Shown piece after piece: positions 12,010-23,934 of a stretch of 64,000 nt of DNA. The stretch comes from Rhyacophila brunnea. Lineage: Eukaryota > Arthropoda > Insecta > Trichoptera > Rhyacophilidae. Every line of letters starts with the position of its first letter. Within the stretch, counting starts at the first letter, position 1. The DNA is taken from contig JAGYXB010001793.1 of the NCBI GenBank assembly GCA_022495005.1, positions 2,914,001 through 2,978,000 on the forward strand, read 5' to 3'. The notes under the pieces are model-generated. The model saw only the letters and a list, made by a program, of their open reading frames with translations. It was not told the DNA's origin and did not search any database. The translations under genes were made by a program, and so were the position numbers.

Positions 12010-12380
12010 TATTTTTTTATTCAACGAATAATTCACAGGACTTTAGAATATAACACAAATAATTAATTAAATTATTAGCAAGTTCAAGTAAGTTATAACA
12101 AATAATCTTGGAGTGATCGTTGACGTCGGTTAATAATTAATGTAATTAACACCTATTTTGATTTAAAATACAAAAGTCGATTGCCAATAGTAACTGAATT
12201 TGGAAAGTGTTTCAGAGAGTAGGTATTGTAAGAACCATTAGTTGAAATTTTATTTGTCGCAATGAGTTAGGATACGTTGTGGTCGATGTGCGTGGGTGCG
12301 AATCCTGAGACACACAGGTTTGATTCCTGCTGGGTGTCGTCTATTTTTTCAAAGGAGATTTTTCCTATTAATTATATATT
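12010..12380 (+). repeat. Dispersed repeat family B with embedded tRNA-like block, copy 1
   Basis: Homologous to the minus strand of 55830-56125. Shared blocks are 'attagcaagttcaagtaagt', 'atcttggagtga', 'gtggtcgatgtgcgtgggtg' and 'ggtttgattcctgctgggtg'. The last two resemble polymerase III A and B boxes of a tRNA. Unlike a usual SINE, about 200 bp of shared sequence lies upstream of the tRNA-like part. A further 50 bp ('tttttcaaaggagattttt') is shared downstream. Confidence 0.7.
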
Positions 12381-12934
12381 TTCTTAGAGGTGTTATGTAT
12401 ATTACTTACTGTTTTGCTTGCTTCATAGCATAATTGGGTGAATTAGTAGGTATCAACTATAGCTGAACAAATATATTTCGATCACATTATATTACACTAT
12501 ATTTGATACTACAATAATGCTATAAATCAAACAAAATGACGCACGAGCCACTTTTTTTGTCTTGCATTGCGTGGATCGCCGTTGTAGTACCGCAATAGGG
12601 AAAGGTAGAATTAAACAAGACAATCCAAAATAAGACAATATAAAATCCAGCATGATACACTTGCATGATTTCTAATATGATGAAAGCACGAAAGCAAATG
12701 GTAGTACTTGTATGTTTTGTTTTTTTCTTTTAATAATTGACAAATAATGTCTTAAGATGATGGTAATTTGTAAATATAATATAGAATTTAACAAATAAAT
12801 GAATTATTTTTGTTAATTTATTGTGTTACAATTTTTTCATTATCTAAATAAAACTTGTATTATTTATATTACACATAATTGCAAAGTTGAAAGATGGAAA
12901 CATTTTCAATACTGTTAATTTAAATCGGCGTCAA

Positions 12935-13155
12935 ATTATTGGGTAAGTATATATATGCATTAACAGCAAGTATTTTAATAAAAATCGAGCAAGTATTTTA
13001 TTAAAAAGGTGGGAACTATTTAATATGAACAGCAAGTAAAAAATGATCATTGGTAAGTATTATAATATAACAATGGAAGTATTTAAATTATGATAGGGAA
13101 TTATTTAAATAATTAATGGTAAGTATAAATATCAATTTGCCAGTATAAAATCTAT
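12935..13155 (+). repeat. Degenerate tandem array, about ten 18-24 bp units (GTAAGTAT core)
   Basis: Successive units start GTAAGTATATATATGCATTA, GCAAGTATTTTAATAAAAAT, GCAAGTATTTTATTAAAAAG, GAACTATTTAATATGAACA, GCAAGTAAAAAATGATCATT, GTAAGTATTATAATATAACA, GAAGTATTTAAATTATGATA, GGAATTATTTAAATAATTAA, GTAAGTATAAATATCAATTT. Units share (G)NAAGTATT near their start while the rest drifts. A related array in the opposite orientation lies at 14860-15035. Function unknown. It may be a decayed minisatellite or the internal array of a large inverted-repeat element. Confidence 0.5.
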
Positions 13156-13780
13156 TTTGGACAGATTTTTTCTTTTACAGAAATAACTTATTTAGTAGCT
13201 TCCTTATTATGTTAAATTTAGTAAGATAGTATTGTTTTTTTCTATCTGGCTCTCCAGAACAGATTGTACTATTAGAATGGTATTTCTCTATTATTTCATC
13301 CCTTACGCCCATTTAGTGTAGCAGCATATTATGTGTATCTATAAAATGGCTCAATGATGCAGTGCGAGTCTCCTGAGGAAGCTTCTAGTGCCTTTAAGAT
13401 ACTATTTCATTTTAACTATCAGCTGTAACTTAACTTAACTGCACCTTCCGAACCATCAGTTGTAGGTAGCTGTTAGGCATACACTCTTGATCTAAGCGCA
13501 CTTCAAAGATATATGTAACCTTACCTTATGAGATTCAAACCCTTAATCTCTACTTCATTGCGGAGTTAAATAAATTGTAGTGTCTATTATATACATTTTC
13601 AACTTTGCAATAATAACAAGACATACTTCAGACTTGTATAATGCTTTTTACATATTATTTTCAGTATCAGAATTAAATAATAAGACAGACTTCAGATGTT
13701 TACAATAAATATAGGTATTTCTTGTGTTCAAAAATTCACAATAATAATCAATGGTAACAAACATATGAGAGAATAAGACG

Positions 13781-13943
13781 TTTCCTTCAATGATATATCA
13801 ATTACATACAACCTATTACTAAAGACGACCGATGTCGATCAATGTGATGATTGAAAATGATAATCTAGAATACAAACCCAGTCAAACGATAACATAAAAA
13901 TCTTTTCCTTCAATTACGTACCTACAACCTATTACTAAAAACG
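13781..13943 (+). repeat. Local direct duplication
   Basis: 'tttccttcaatgatatatca' followed by 'attacatacaacctattact' (13781-13828) recurs in shorter form at 13904-13943 as 'ttttccttcaattacgtacc' then 'tacaacctattactaaaaac'. The two lie about 120 bp apart in the same orientation. This is a local duplication of unknown meaning. Confidence 0.5.
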
Positions 13944-14037
13944 TTTATGAAATTCATAAAGAAAACATAAAATTTGTGTTGTTTTTACTGTTATATTATT
14001 TTATGCAAGTCTACATATAAATAACATAACATTTTAG

Positions 14038-14063
14038 GATTATCGGAAAACATTCCGATAATC
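14038..14063. other. Perfect 11-bp stem hairpin
   Basis: GATTATCGGAA, then a 4-base loop AACA, then TTCCGATAATC. The stem pairs without a mismatch. There is no T run that would suggest a terminator, and the setting is eukaryotic. It could be a dimeric protein-binding site or a chance fold. Confidence 0.6.
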
Positions 14064-14859
14064 GCAACTTTTGACAGCTCGATTTTTTTATTCATTCGTT
14101 GATCAGTATCAGAGCATAGACAAATCGGACGACTTATTAATAATTGTCCTCAGACTTTTGGCTCGCCAATGGCAATACGTTTCACGAAATTAACGATATT
14201 AAATTATTATCTGATTCGGCATTTACACTAATAGTAAAAATAATAATATACATATTATATAAATAATTAAGATACTTACTTAAATTAGTAATTTTAAAAG
14301 ACGTTGAAAAAAACCTTTTTTGTAGTGATGAGTAAAAAACATGTTAAATATAGAAAATCGACGAACTCTAACTAATTAATTTAGCATACAATTTTAATTG
14401 AGATAAATTTAATATCATTCTATTAATTATTATTGTACCCAAACTGAGATTCATTTTTTTATAAAATTAGACAATAATAGGTACTTAGTTTAAAAAAATG
14501 ATCTCTGTAATATTTGTAGTACCTACCTAGAGAACCTATATTTTTGATCAATTATTAATTTAATCTTTGAGGTTATTCGCATTTATTTTGTGAAATGTCT
14601 ATCTAGCTCTTTTTTCTGCACCTCTGCGACTTCTTATTTGATCTTCTTTTAATAATAATATAATCATAAATAGTTTGTTACTACCGATATTCATGAATGC
14701 ATAGACTAATATACTTTATATGCGATAATGGTAACCCTATAATGCCGTGCGCCCCATTGAATGTTTTTTACTTTTTATACTATCAAAATAATAATGGATA
14801 TTGATTTTATCTATTGGCCCATTTCATTTAAATAATGATTATTTATTTTTACTACTGAT

Positions 14860-15035
14860 TTTTGAATATTATTTCTTGCTGTACCAATATTTTACATTCA
14901 ACATTAAAACTGGCGGGCTTATACCGATACTTTGAAATAAATACTTACCATTCATTTAAAATTCTGACAGTTGTTATTTAAAAACTTTTCAAATTTGTCT
15001 ATTAATACTTGCTTCAAAAATGCACGCCATTTAAA
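14860..15035 (-). repeat. Degenerate array in inverted orientation to 12935-13155
   Basis: Read on the minus strand, units begin GCAAGTATTAATAGACAAAT, AAAAGTTTTTAAATAACAAC, GAATTTTAAATGAATG, GTAAGTATTTATTTCAAAGT, GTATAAGCCCGCCA and GCAAGAAATAATATTCAAAA. The order 'aatGGTAAGTAT ... GCCAGT' matches the end of the first array ('aatGGTAAGTATAAATATC ... GCCAGT'). The pair therefore may be inverted repeats about 1.7 kb apart. Confidence 0.4.
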
Positions 15036-15686
15036 TCTTCAACAATATAGATGGAGCACCATTCAAATATTTCCAACAGTTGAATAAAAATACATTCAGT
15101 TTTCTTAATGAGACTCCGTCCTAAAAACTAGTTCAAACCTCTGCCTGCATCATGATTTATTAGCTGCGAACGGATCGAATATTTACTCGTCGTTAGATAC
15201 AATATGAAGTATGAACCTCTCCGTGTAATGTAGGTTATAAGGCCAAGCGCTATGAACAATCGGGAATAAAAACATCACACACTGTGAACCAACAAATAAA
15301 ACCTACGCATTCATCTGCTTGGGAAATGAAATATGTTTTGAATACTCACGTGTTTCATATATATATTTATGTATTAATAACTATGCTACAAACATAAATG
15401 TTATCTCACTAATCTCATAATCGTAACCAAAACTCAAATATAATGGCGGTTATATTTTTATATGCCTAATTCGTACATTAATAATGTGCCTAACTATTAT
15501 AGCTAAATAAGTAAGACTTACCGTACATTGATTAATTAAAAAAAAAAGCAAAGTCCATACACCACAAACCTATTTATAACAGAAAACATTTAAATGGTTT
15601 TGAAACAAAATTATAATGGATTTCTGCTAAGTAAACGTCAGTTCAATTTATGCATCTTATTATTTTAATTAAATATTAAAAAACGC

Positions 15687-15705
15687 CAGGTGGCAGTGCC
15701 ACCTG
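15687..15705. promoter_or_regulatory. 19-bp perfect palindrome with paired CAGGTG E-boxes
   Basis: CAGGTGGCA-G-TGCCACCTG is a perfect inverted repeat. Each arm has a CAGGTG, the class of E-box bound by Snail/Slug zinc fingers and some bHLH dimers. It lies at the start of a GC-richer patch (15690-15790) with a 'gtgtgtgtgtgctgtgttgt' stretch. The regulatory role is inference from the motif. Confidence 0.4.
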
Positions 15706-15799
15706 TCAACATTCTTGTCGACGCGCTCAATACGTAGACAGAGTGTGTGTGTGCTGTGTTGTGTTGCGCTGCGTTACAGACGTCAAGACAAATATAATT

Positions 15800-17230
15800 T
15801 AAAAGATCGCTACGGCTTGTTTGTGAACATTATTGAAACATTACAAACACATTATTAACGTTGTTAAATGATTATATAAAACAGAAAATAATTTATTCAC
15901 TCTATACAGTTTAAAGAAATATTGGGATTCATTCGTAAGTAAGAATAAACGAAAATTTTCGAAAGTTGATACAATGGTTATTAACTAATATTTTGCTAAA
16001 TATTAAGTACATAGGTAGTATAAATACATCAGTATTAAGGAGTGAGGTGGAAAGGGGGGGGGTAACAGCTCTAAAATTTCTGAAATACAATTAGGTATGT
16101 AGGAGCGAAAATTTTTAATCAGGATTTAAAAAAAAATAAAACAGTGATCTTTCCATAATTCCCATTATTCAATAAAACATTTGTTGGTAAAAAAAATGAT
16201 AGAATGAATCCTTTATTTATACAGTTAATGATATTATAATGAGAAAAAAAATATATATGTCAGAAAATATTGTGATTTGATTACAATTTAAACAGTTTTG
16301 TAATTTCTCCAACAATAAATTATTGTCGGACACTCACTGACGTAAGAAAAAAAACATGTGTGATTTTTTTCGAAAAATAATTGTCCAGTTACATTGAAGC
16401 GCAGGGCATTTCTAATCTGTTCATAATAAATTGTCTGTCGTCAATAAATCAAATGAGAAAAATGTTCCTTTGGGTAACCTGAATAACAAATTACGGTGTT
16501 AGGTAATCACCTCAGCCAGTCGCTCCGTTCGTGACCGTTTCCAGATACAAGATTGTTGTTATAGTATTGTAATTAGATATGTTTCAAGCCACTGTAATAG
16601 TATTGTTTGCTTTTCAGGAAAACTCAAATAGATAAATATGATTTTAATACTATTATGTCATTAATATTATTAAGTATAAAAAGGTTTAAAATAAATGATA
16701 TTATTATTTTTATTCATATATTCATATACAAAGAGAGCTTAATTTTTTTGATATGTAATATAATATGATTAATAATTAACATATTTTAAAATCTAAATTG
16801 CGTATTGTCATGGAATCATAATTAAATGAATATATTCACTGATGTAATTTCCTTATAAAATAATTGTTAATCTCATGATATATTTATTTTAAGTTTATAC
16901 TAACTAGGTGATTAATTATTCTATCAAATTGTTTCGATTAATGTGGTCTTTCTTATATCCACCGTTAATAAACAAAATGGACTACTGAAGAAACTATGTA
17001 TATATAAATGCGTTATATCTACATATAGTTTAATGCCGATTATCACTATTTCAATTTAAATTAATTTATTTTTAACATATTGTGGACATTACAAATTATA
17101 AGTTTAAGACGTTCACAACATGACATTTAGAAACAAAGAAGTATAAAATAGTATTACATAAAAAAAGAGATAGATAGTATATTATTAAACAGTAAAAATA
17201 TGTACATACATAAAATATTAATTAGATAGG
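15800..17230. other. AT-rich interval without supported features
   Basis: AT-rich with a 9-G run at 16054-16062 and no coding-like stretch. I see no repeat shared with the rest of the window. Confidence 0.5.
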
Positions 17231-17234
17231 TACA

Positions 17235-17515
17235 AGAAAGTACACCGGATGAGTTAAGCAGAGCCTATTTAAATAATTTATAAAACAACGTCCACCTATA
17301 CTCATCCTCACGTAGGTGGAATATATCAACACCCGAAGCAATTTCGTTGAAGATAGTTATCGCCCTCCCAATTGGCATTACCAGTGGCAGGTTGGTTATG
17401 CACCTTGGAAGAATAAACAACTGATGTTCTCTATTTCTAAGATAGTTATCAGGGACACACAGGTCAACACTGCCCAGAACGGCAGAGTTCTCATTTATAC
17501 CTCGTATAAGTCGAA
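17235..17515 (+). repeat. Dispersed repeat family E, copy 2
   Basis: This is the better preserved of two copies (the other is 481-760). It carries 'ctcatcctcacgtaggtgga', 'ccaattggcattaccagtgg' and 'tttctaagatagttatcagg'. A 70-codon open frame exists but is not kept in copy 1, so I do not call a gene. The sequence past 17515 differs from the sequence past 760. Confidence 0.7.
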
Positions 17516-18705
17516 AAAAAATACGTAGCTAAATAAAGATGTCTTCTAAATTGCAGTCTGCTGTATGTAAGCATGTCTAAGAGAATGTCAGTTGGATAAA
17601 ACCACGGATAGTATCCGTACAACCTCAAATAAAGGAGTCTCAAGAATTTCTTCTGAACCCTCTCCACCACTCTATTCAGATATGATATACAATAATAACT
17701 TTCAGACGTATGTACAATATGCAGGTAGGTGACTACATTAATTTCTATGTTATTATTATAGGCATCATCTAAATTATCGTAAGTATTATATAAAATTTAA
17801 ACAATCGATATTTATACATATTCCTGATTCATAAGATTTTAATATTTTACATAAATAATAAACAGGCGCCACGATTCTGTTGGGCAATCACATTGCCAAT
17901 AAAGACATATTAATTTTCGCTTCACCTTATTATGTAGCGCATAGGAAATTACTTAGATTCAATTGACGCTTGTTTGATAAGAAACATTTTAATGATTTAT
18001 TCAATACAACCATATTAAATAAATTGCAGCTGACATGCAAGTAATGTGCGCAAGTCGTCACCGAGAACTTGTTTGTTATGTGTGATAAAGTATTAATTAT
18101 ACAAGACATAATTGACAAGCTAACCATATGAATAGTGAAATAAAGCTTTTGGTATATTATATAGTTTTCTTTTCAGATTAATTTATTTATTAATTAATAT
18201 TAATTAATTTATTCAGACATTTTTTTTAAATACAACAAACAATGTTTATAAAAAGACATATTTGTTAATTCATAGAGATTATATTATATTTTGTTGAAAA
18301 GACATTTCACAAAATCAGGTAATCATAAGGTCTAAATTTTTATCGATGATAATTATTAACATAATAAACTTTGTTTATTATTATTACCTACTATCGTAAT
18401 ATTTGGACCTCAGAGAAGTGATATTAGCTAAGAATTATCATTTTATAATAGTGAATACGTTTCCATCTGGGTATAATATGTAATATGATGCAGTTTGCAT
18501 GTGAATATAAGTAATATAACCATATAGCATATTATATCGGGCAAAACAGAACCATGGATAGTTGACCCCAGACGAAATAGCGGAAACCACGACGTCTTAC
18601 TTGCTTGTTGGATCGACTATTTGTTGAAAGCCAATGACGAGAACATAATATTATCAGTGACCAATGCATTGACCTTAAAAGTTTAGATGCATCTCTCCAT
18701 TATCC

Positions 18706-18775
18706 CTGTGGTCAGGGGCGCGCCAATCGGGGGTGTTAGGGGCTCTATATTTATCGGCGGGCAGGGTTTAGAAGC
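18706..18775 (+). repeat. Possible solo hAT-like transposon end
   Basis: 'caggggcgcgccaatcgggg' followed by G-rich text looks like a hAT terminus of the CAGGGG(C) type, abrupt against AT-rich flanks. I found no matching right end (TTGGCGCGCCCCTG) within a few kb, so only one end may survive. Confidence 0.3.
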
Positions 18776-19559
18776 GACAATTAATTTCAAAGAACCAGTC
18801 ACCAAAAAATTAAGTCAATTTCATGAAAAAAAAATTCCCATTAGCTTGTTTCACTGATAATAAAAAAGTCGCATGTAGCGCAATTTTTTTCATGTCATTT
18901 ATTATTTTATAAATTTTAGTTTTCGTGCTTTATCAATACATATTGATCGTTTCAAGTCGAGTTACATTATAATTCAGAATATTATATTATTTTTTAATAT
19001 GTTATTTAATTCTGTCCTAATTTTTATTATGAATATTTTGATGACAATAAAATATTTTTATATTGAGTAGCGGTAGACACTCTTGGTGTATCCTTGCCGA
19101 CTGACTTCTTTTTTACTGAACAATTTATATACACCTGAGAGAAATAATTATCAGTGCATAATATTTGCTTGCGTACCCTATTTTAGAAAAAGTTTACCTT
19201 CCATAGCTTCTGCGTAATAGTGGCAAACACAGTTAAATTAGATAGTGATGTAATCTTAATATAATATTGTATTATATTGTGACTTTATCTTTGAATTAGG
19301 TACCAAGCTATTTTATTAGATTTTATTTTTACATAGCTATTATATTAAACATATTGTTCATATTAAGTGTTGTGTTTTTCAAAGTAATGGAAACTATTTA
19401 TTGTAAACAAAAACGAACTTGATTATTAAGTATCATAAAATAGCTGCTTTTACTCTTATTTCTATGCTGCCATTTACCTATTTCTGCTGAACTTGGTGAG
19501 TTCGTCGATCTAGCGGATTTAAGAGCGGCTCAGTGCTCTTTTGTAGGTATTGGGTATGG

Positions 19560-19960
19560 CTGTATGCATGGCCCCTACATAATGAAGCAGGCCCCCAGAT
19601 CTTTGTCAGACCCCTCTACCTATCGCAAAGGCAGTATGACGTTCTATAGTAGCGCTTTCCAAATGGTGTTCACGGTAAAATTATGGATATTTAGTACTTA
19701 CTTAAATCCACTTGAATTATGGAGTTGTCGAGTACCGACACACATTGCATCGCATCATCAGATACCTATAAATATTAACATTATTGAAGTAAATTAGCAC
19801 CGCAGGTGACTTTTTTTTACTGAAGAAAAAATTTGTGATGTGTGTTTATCTCACTTATCTGGTCGACTCGCTACGCCAGGCCTTCCATGAGACCGGGCCC
19901 CCAGGCTTGAGTCCTGTCAGTCCCCCCCCCCCCTTGTGGGAGCGATGGCTGTGTGTGTAC
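19560..19960 (+). repeat. GC-rich patches with a poly-C run and related repeats
   Basis: 'caggcccccagatctttgtc' at about 19588 and 'cgggcccccaggcttgagtc' at about 19894 are similar and lie in the same orientation about 310 bp apart. The second runs into twelve consecutive C residues (19922-19933). Open frames across it are composition-driven. Possibly a decayed transposon or old duplication. Confidence 0.35.
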
Positions 19961-20229
19961 ATATCGTCCCTAGTGGTTACATACTCGCTGAACGATATAT
20001 CTAGGCTTGGCGACCTCAATCGCATCACAAAACCCTTATCTGTCTTTTTATCCTTGATTTACAGAATACAAAAAAATGTCATTGATGACAACTTTTTGTG
20101 GCACTATATCTCATCAAATATACTCGTATCTCATCCATTAATGAATATTTCTTAATATAATTATGTTCAATGACAATATTTACATGTTAGTTAACGTGTC
20201 AACTGTCATTCCGTCAGACAGTCAAGCTT

Positions 20230-20480
20230 TGTAACATTTTATTTAACCAATTGGTGAGGTGCCAGGGACCTTTCTCAGATCATGTTATTCAGCCGATTCA
20301 CCTGCTTTGGGTGACACCGGACAAAGGGTCATTTGTCTCATGCATCGGTCGCGTTCGATTCACTGCCTCGAACGGATTGCGAGATTAAATCTCCAAAAGC
20401 TTAACTCTTTTGTTTGAGCGGTGAAATAATGACGAAGCTTTTTGATCGGCGTTGATAAGAATATCTGTAAAGTATAGACT
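20230..20480. other. GC-richer non-repetitive island
   Basis: Contains CpG-bearing text such as 'gcatcggtcgcgttcgattc' and 'ctgctttgggtgacaccgga', with no repeat match and no long frame. It is followed at 20531-20544 by the palindrome TAAGTACGTACTTA. Candidate conserved non-coding element. Confidence 0.3.
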
Positions 20481-21560
20481 CGACAAGCACCATATTAGGT
20501 AGATACTTCGATACATAAAATTGCAAATAGTAAGTACGTACTTATTATAAATTCGTGAAACCGTTATTCATTACTCATTAGTGAAGAAGCGTTAACTATT
20601 ATAAGACCTCTGTGTATGTACGTCTTTCAAAGAAATTCATATACGACATACCTTTAAAAGAGTTATATTAATATTAAATATTTTATGCTATCAAATAAAC
20701 AAATTCATATTAAAAAGTATTATTTTTTGTTGCATAATAAGTGAATTTAAATAACCTGCATATCGATATATGCTTCGGTTATATTTCATCCGGTATATAA
20801 ACAAATAATTGAATCTACTTAAAACAATATACATAACATAACATTAAAACTTCAAGTACCCTCAAACGGGTGACATAAAATCATGCAAGATTTCGTGCGG
20901 GTTAGATGAATTTAAAAATTAAAGTTACTATTTGTTATATGTGCAAATGACGGGATGTTTGAATTTTATAAAAATGAGCCTGAAATATATAGGCCAAACA
21001 ATTGTTACCTAATTATGATATTAAGGTTACTTATTGAAATAATATACTGTGAACATTCCTGATAATAAGCTGTTAATTAACACGGTATAATATTATTATG
21101 TCGATATACCCGTATATAGTAAAATATTTGCATAACGTGTCTTTACTTTTTGCAAGTAAATCGATATTATATAAGCGTTGGCGTTAGAATTTCAAATAGT
21201 TGTTGACACAGAGACCAATTCTCGCATTCGAATAAGATCACAAAACAATAAGATTATAGATTACGAGGCCGTGTTCACATAAGTCGCAAATTGAATACGT
21301 CAAAAGCGAAGTAATTAATTACATTGTTGGAATACTTTCAATTTACAAACGGTGTAACTTTGACTTCTACTTGAACTCGTTTATTTGTATTTATAGTTCT
21401 GTCTTAAACCCAATGATAAGCCGTGCCATTTACATAGAAACAAAAGATTTTGTTCTAATAATATAAGTTATACAACACTCTATATCTGTGAGAACTGTGG
21501 AGTTTTTACTAATAAAAATAGTTGACCAATAATATTTTTAACAAGAGTAACACTAACTAG

Positions 21561-21749
21561 CTAGATAAATATAAAAAAATCAAGGCTCAAGCCCAGGAAG
21601 AGCTTCATTACGATGACGATAGAAATATGCTGTATCCCAGAAGATATTCGCATCCAAAAGTGAAAAATGGGACTCACCAATGGAGTGGGACTGTATGGAG
21701 CCAATATGAAGTTGTAAAATCACATAAATTGCATTTTGATATTATATGA
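21561..21749 (+). pseudogene. Unassigned coding-like fragment, 62 codons
   Basis: The frame opens after TAG 21558-21560 and ends at TGA 21747-21749, with no ATG near its start. It includes IKAQAQEELHYDDDRNMLYP, then RRYSHPKVKNGTHQWSGT, then VWSQYEVVKSHKLHFDII. The mix of acidic, aromatic and basic residues, and codons richer in GC than the surroundings, look like true protein sequence rather than AT-rich noise. I do not recognise the family. It could be an exon, a processed pseudogene or a transposon gene. A family A element starts 76 bp downstream. Confidence 0.45.
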
Positions 21750-21824
21750 GTCAGAATGTTACTCTAAAATAATAATATATAACAACATTGCATAATATAT
21801 TTTGTATGTTATTTACAATAATAA

Positions 21825-22240
21825 TTACAAGATAAAAGAACTTTGTGTATACAACGTTTTTAAATTTTCTGTTGAACCATATAAACTTGACCAGCTTAAA
21901 CGATCAAAAAAATCTGTATTTGACATGTCATATTGATTTCCATAGGAACTCACGTATATATTAATTGCTAGGACCCCAGACCGCTAGCAACCAATAATGG
22001 TGTCGAAATAACTTTTCATACAAAACAGAATTAACCGAAAATGAATTCAATTCTACTTAACGATAGCTAAAAGTATTAAAATAATGCATTGGCATTGTGT
22101 TCTGATTATTCTATAAGTTTCAAATGTCTAACTAATCGAGAAGTTAGTTAAAAATCGATTGCAAGATTTGTAAAGGACAAAGAACCACCAAACAAATAAG
22201 AATACGAGCTAAGAAAAACTAAAAAATTGCAATGAGGTAA
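21825..22240 (+). mobile_element. Repeat family A, copy 3
   Basis: Starts TTACAAGATAAAAGAACTTT then TATACAACGTTTTTAAA, and ends near 'cgagctaagaaaaactaaaa' with a disturbed terminus. It is internally shortened: 'actcacgtatatattaattg' lacks the usual 'taataattta' spacer. The 'tcataaacttgaccagctta' variant near the left end is shared with copy 6. Confidence 0.8.
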
Positions 22241-22989
22241 CGATTTAATAATTTATATTTTATTTTAAATATCCTGTATCTCCAAAATGAAGGATTTTTA
22301 AGTTATTATAAACATATTTTTAGACTTGGTACGATCTCCATACTCATACATTAAATTTATCGAAAGCTTTTTTCTATACCTACTTATATAAATCTTTCTA
22401 TATTTTCATATCTTTCCTTACTTACTTATTAATCTTAGTGGGGGTTTTATAGTTCGTTGTTATATTCTTTCAGCCTTTTTTATTGCCAGAAGTTATTGAA
22501 GCTAATCCAGGAGATGTCACTGAGAGTTAAGACTTTCGAAATTTAACTCGAGATAGACGCATCCTCAAAATTCATTATATGAGCAGGGTGAAAAATAATA
22601 TCATCTTCAAACGAATGGAAAAATACTGAATAATTTTGCGTTGTATCAAAACCAAAAAACCCACAGTAACTCGAACACATTATAGTAAGGAAAACGTAGA
22701 CAATTTCCCAAATAGTTATCCAAGAAACTATCAATGGTAAATATAACAGAGGACGACGCTGCTATTGTGTAGCTCAACTGAACCATTTTGGATAATATAT
22801 CCTTAATGTTAGCAAATCTCCGATATCGAATAGCACGTCTTGAAAAAGAAGTGATATTTTAATTAGTTAATTAAGTTAAGATTTGTAAAATGGAATCTAT
22901 CGCGTGATGTTATGTCGCTTATATTGTAAAACTAGGGTAAGCAACTTGGTATCGTTTTACCTTTCATCCAATAATAAATTATATTTATC

Positions 22990-23120
22990 ATGCCGGTTTG
23001 TTAAGAACCTCGCCAGCCATGCCTGAAGATGCACTCATTATAGGATACCGTATCACTGATTTAATATGCACGCAAACCGACCTCTCTTTGCCCGTTCCCT
23101 TTGCGGGTACCTCGGCCCAT
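22990..23120. other. GC-richer non-repetitive island
   Basis: Text such as 'cctcgccagccatgcctgaa' and 'tttgcccgttccctttgcgg' stands out from AT-rich flanks. No coding frame or repeat match is seen. Confidence 0.25.
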
Positions 23121-23934
23121 CGAAATCCTCTAAATAAAAGCTTATCTCTACTGAACCCTTTCTTTTAAAAGCAAAATGAGCATCTCAAAATGAACAGAAT
23201 GCGTAATTAATGGAACTAAAATATACGCAAAATGCCAACGCTACGTTAATTGCGAAACCAGTGAATCCAGTTTTCCCCAATCGCTGATTTACATTAATAA
23301 ACACATATATATCTAAACTTTAAATTGTTCGCTTTCTCATTATACTAATATATATCTATATAATAGATAAGTGTGCTTTATAGAATAAATATTCCATATT
23401 ATTGCTAATGGTGTTGGCTTATCGAAAGTCCAGTACTAAGTACCTAGTCTGCAATCAAAATAAAATGAAGTCAGTAATTCTGGGAAGTTCAGTGAACGTA
23501 ATAGAGAAAAAGCGTTGGCTGGAGTGACCAAGTTAAAAGGGTATACTCGGAGCAGCCTTCAATCTACCATGAAACTTAGACGTAAATACTTGTATCTAAA
23601 ATATAACTCAAAGAATAGATGCAGATTTTGAGAAGGAGACCGTCGTAAATTTTTAGATTGTATTAAAAAATGAAACTGTTGAACTAGCTTGTATTACTAA
23701 TTTTAGTTATCTATTAGGTATGTATTTAAATAAAGCAGCATAGTTTTATTATTTTTGTTAAAAGTGCGTTCAAACTTGTACTTTCCTTAATGATCTAAGG
23801 TTTTTCTAATATTTTTCCTTATATGCATGTTTCTGAAGTATTTTAAATTATATGCCCAATATAAAGCTACCTGTATTCGTAGTTTAATGGTAAATAGTAA
23901 AGCTGTAATCTAATTCCACTAGATTCAAGGTAAA

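Noticed and set aside
12935..13155. CRISPR-like array
   Set aside because: Repeats are degenerate, there are no distinct spacers of fixed length, and the setting is eukaryotic.
14038..14063. Rho-independent type terminator
   Set aside because: No following T run and no prokaryotic gene context.
19835..20155. 106-codon open frame on the plus strand
   Set aside because: It spans the poly-C run and GC patch; the length is due to composition, and no motif is visible.
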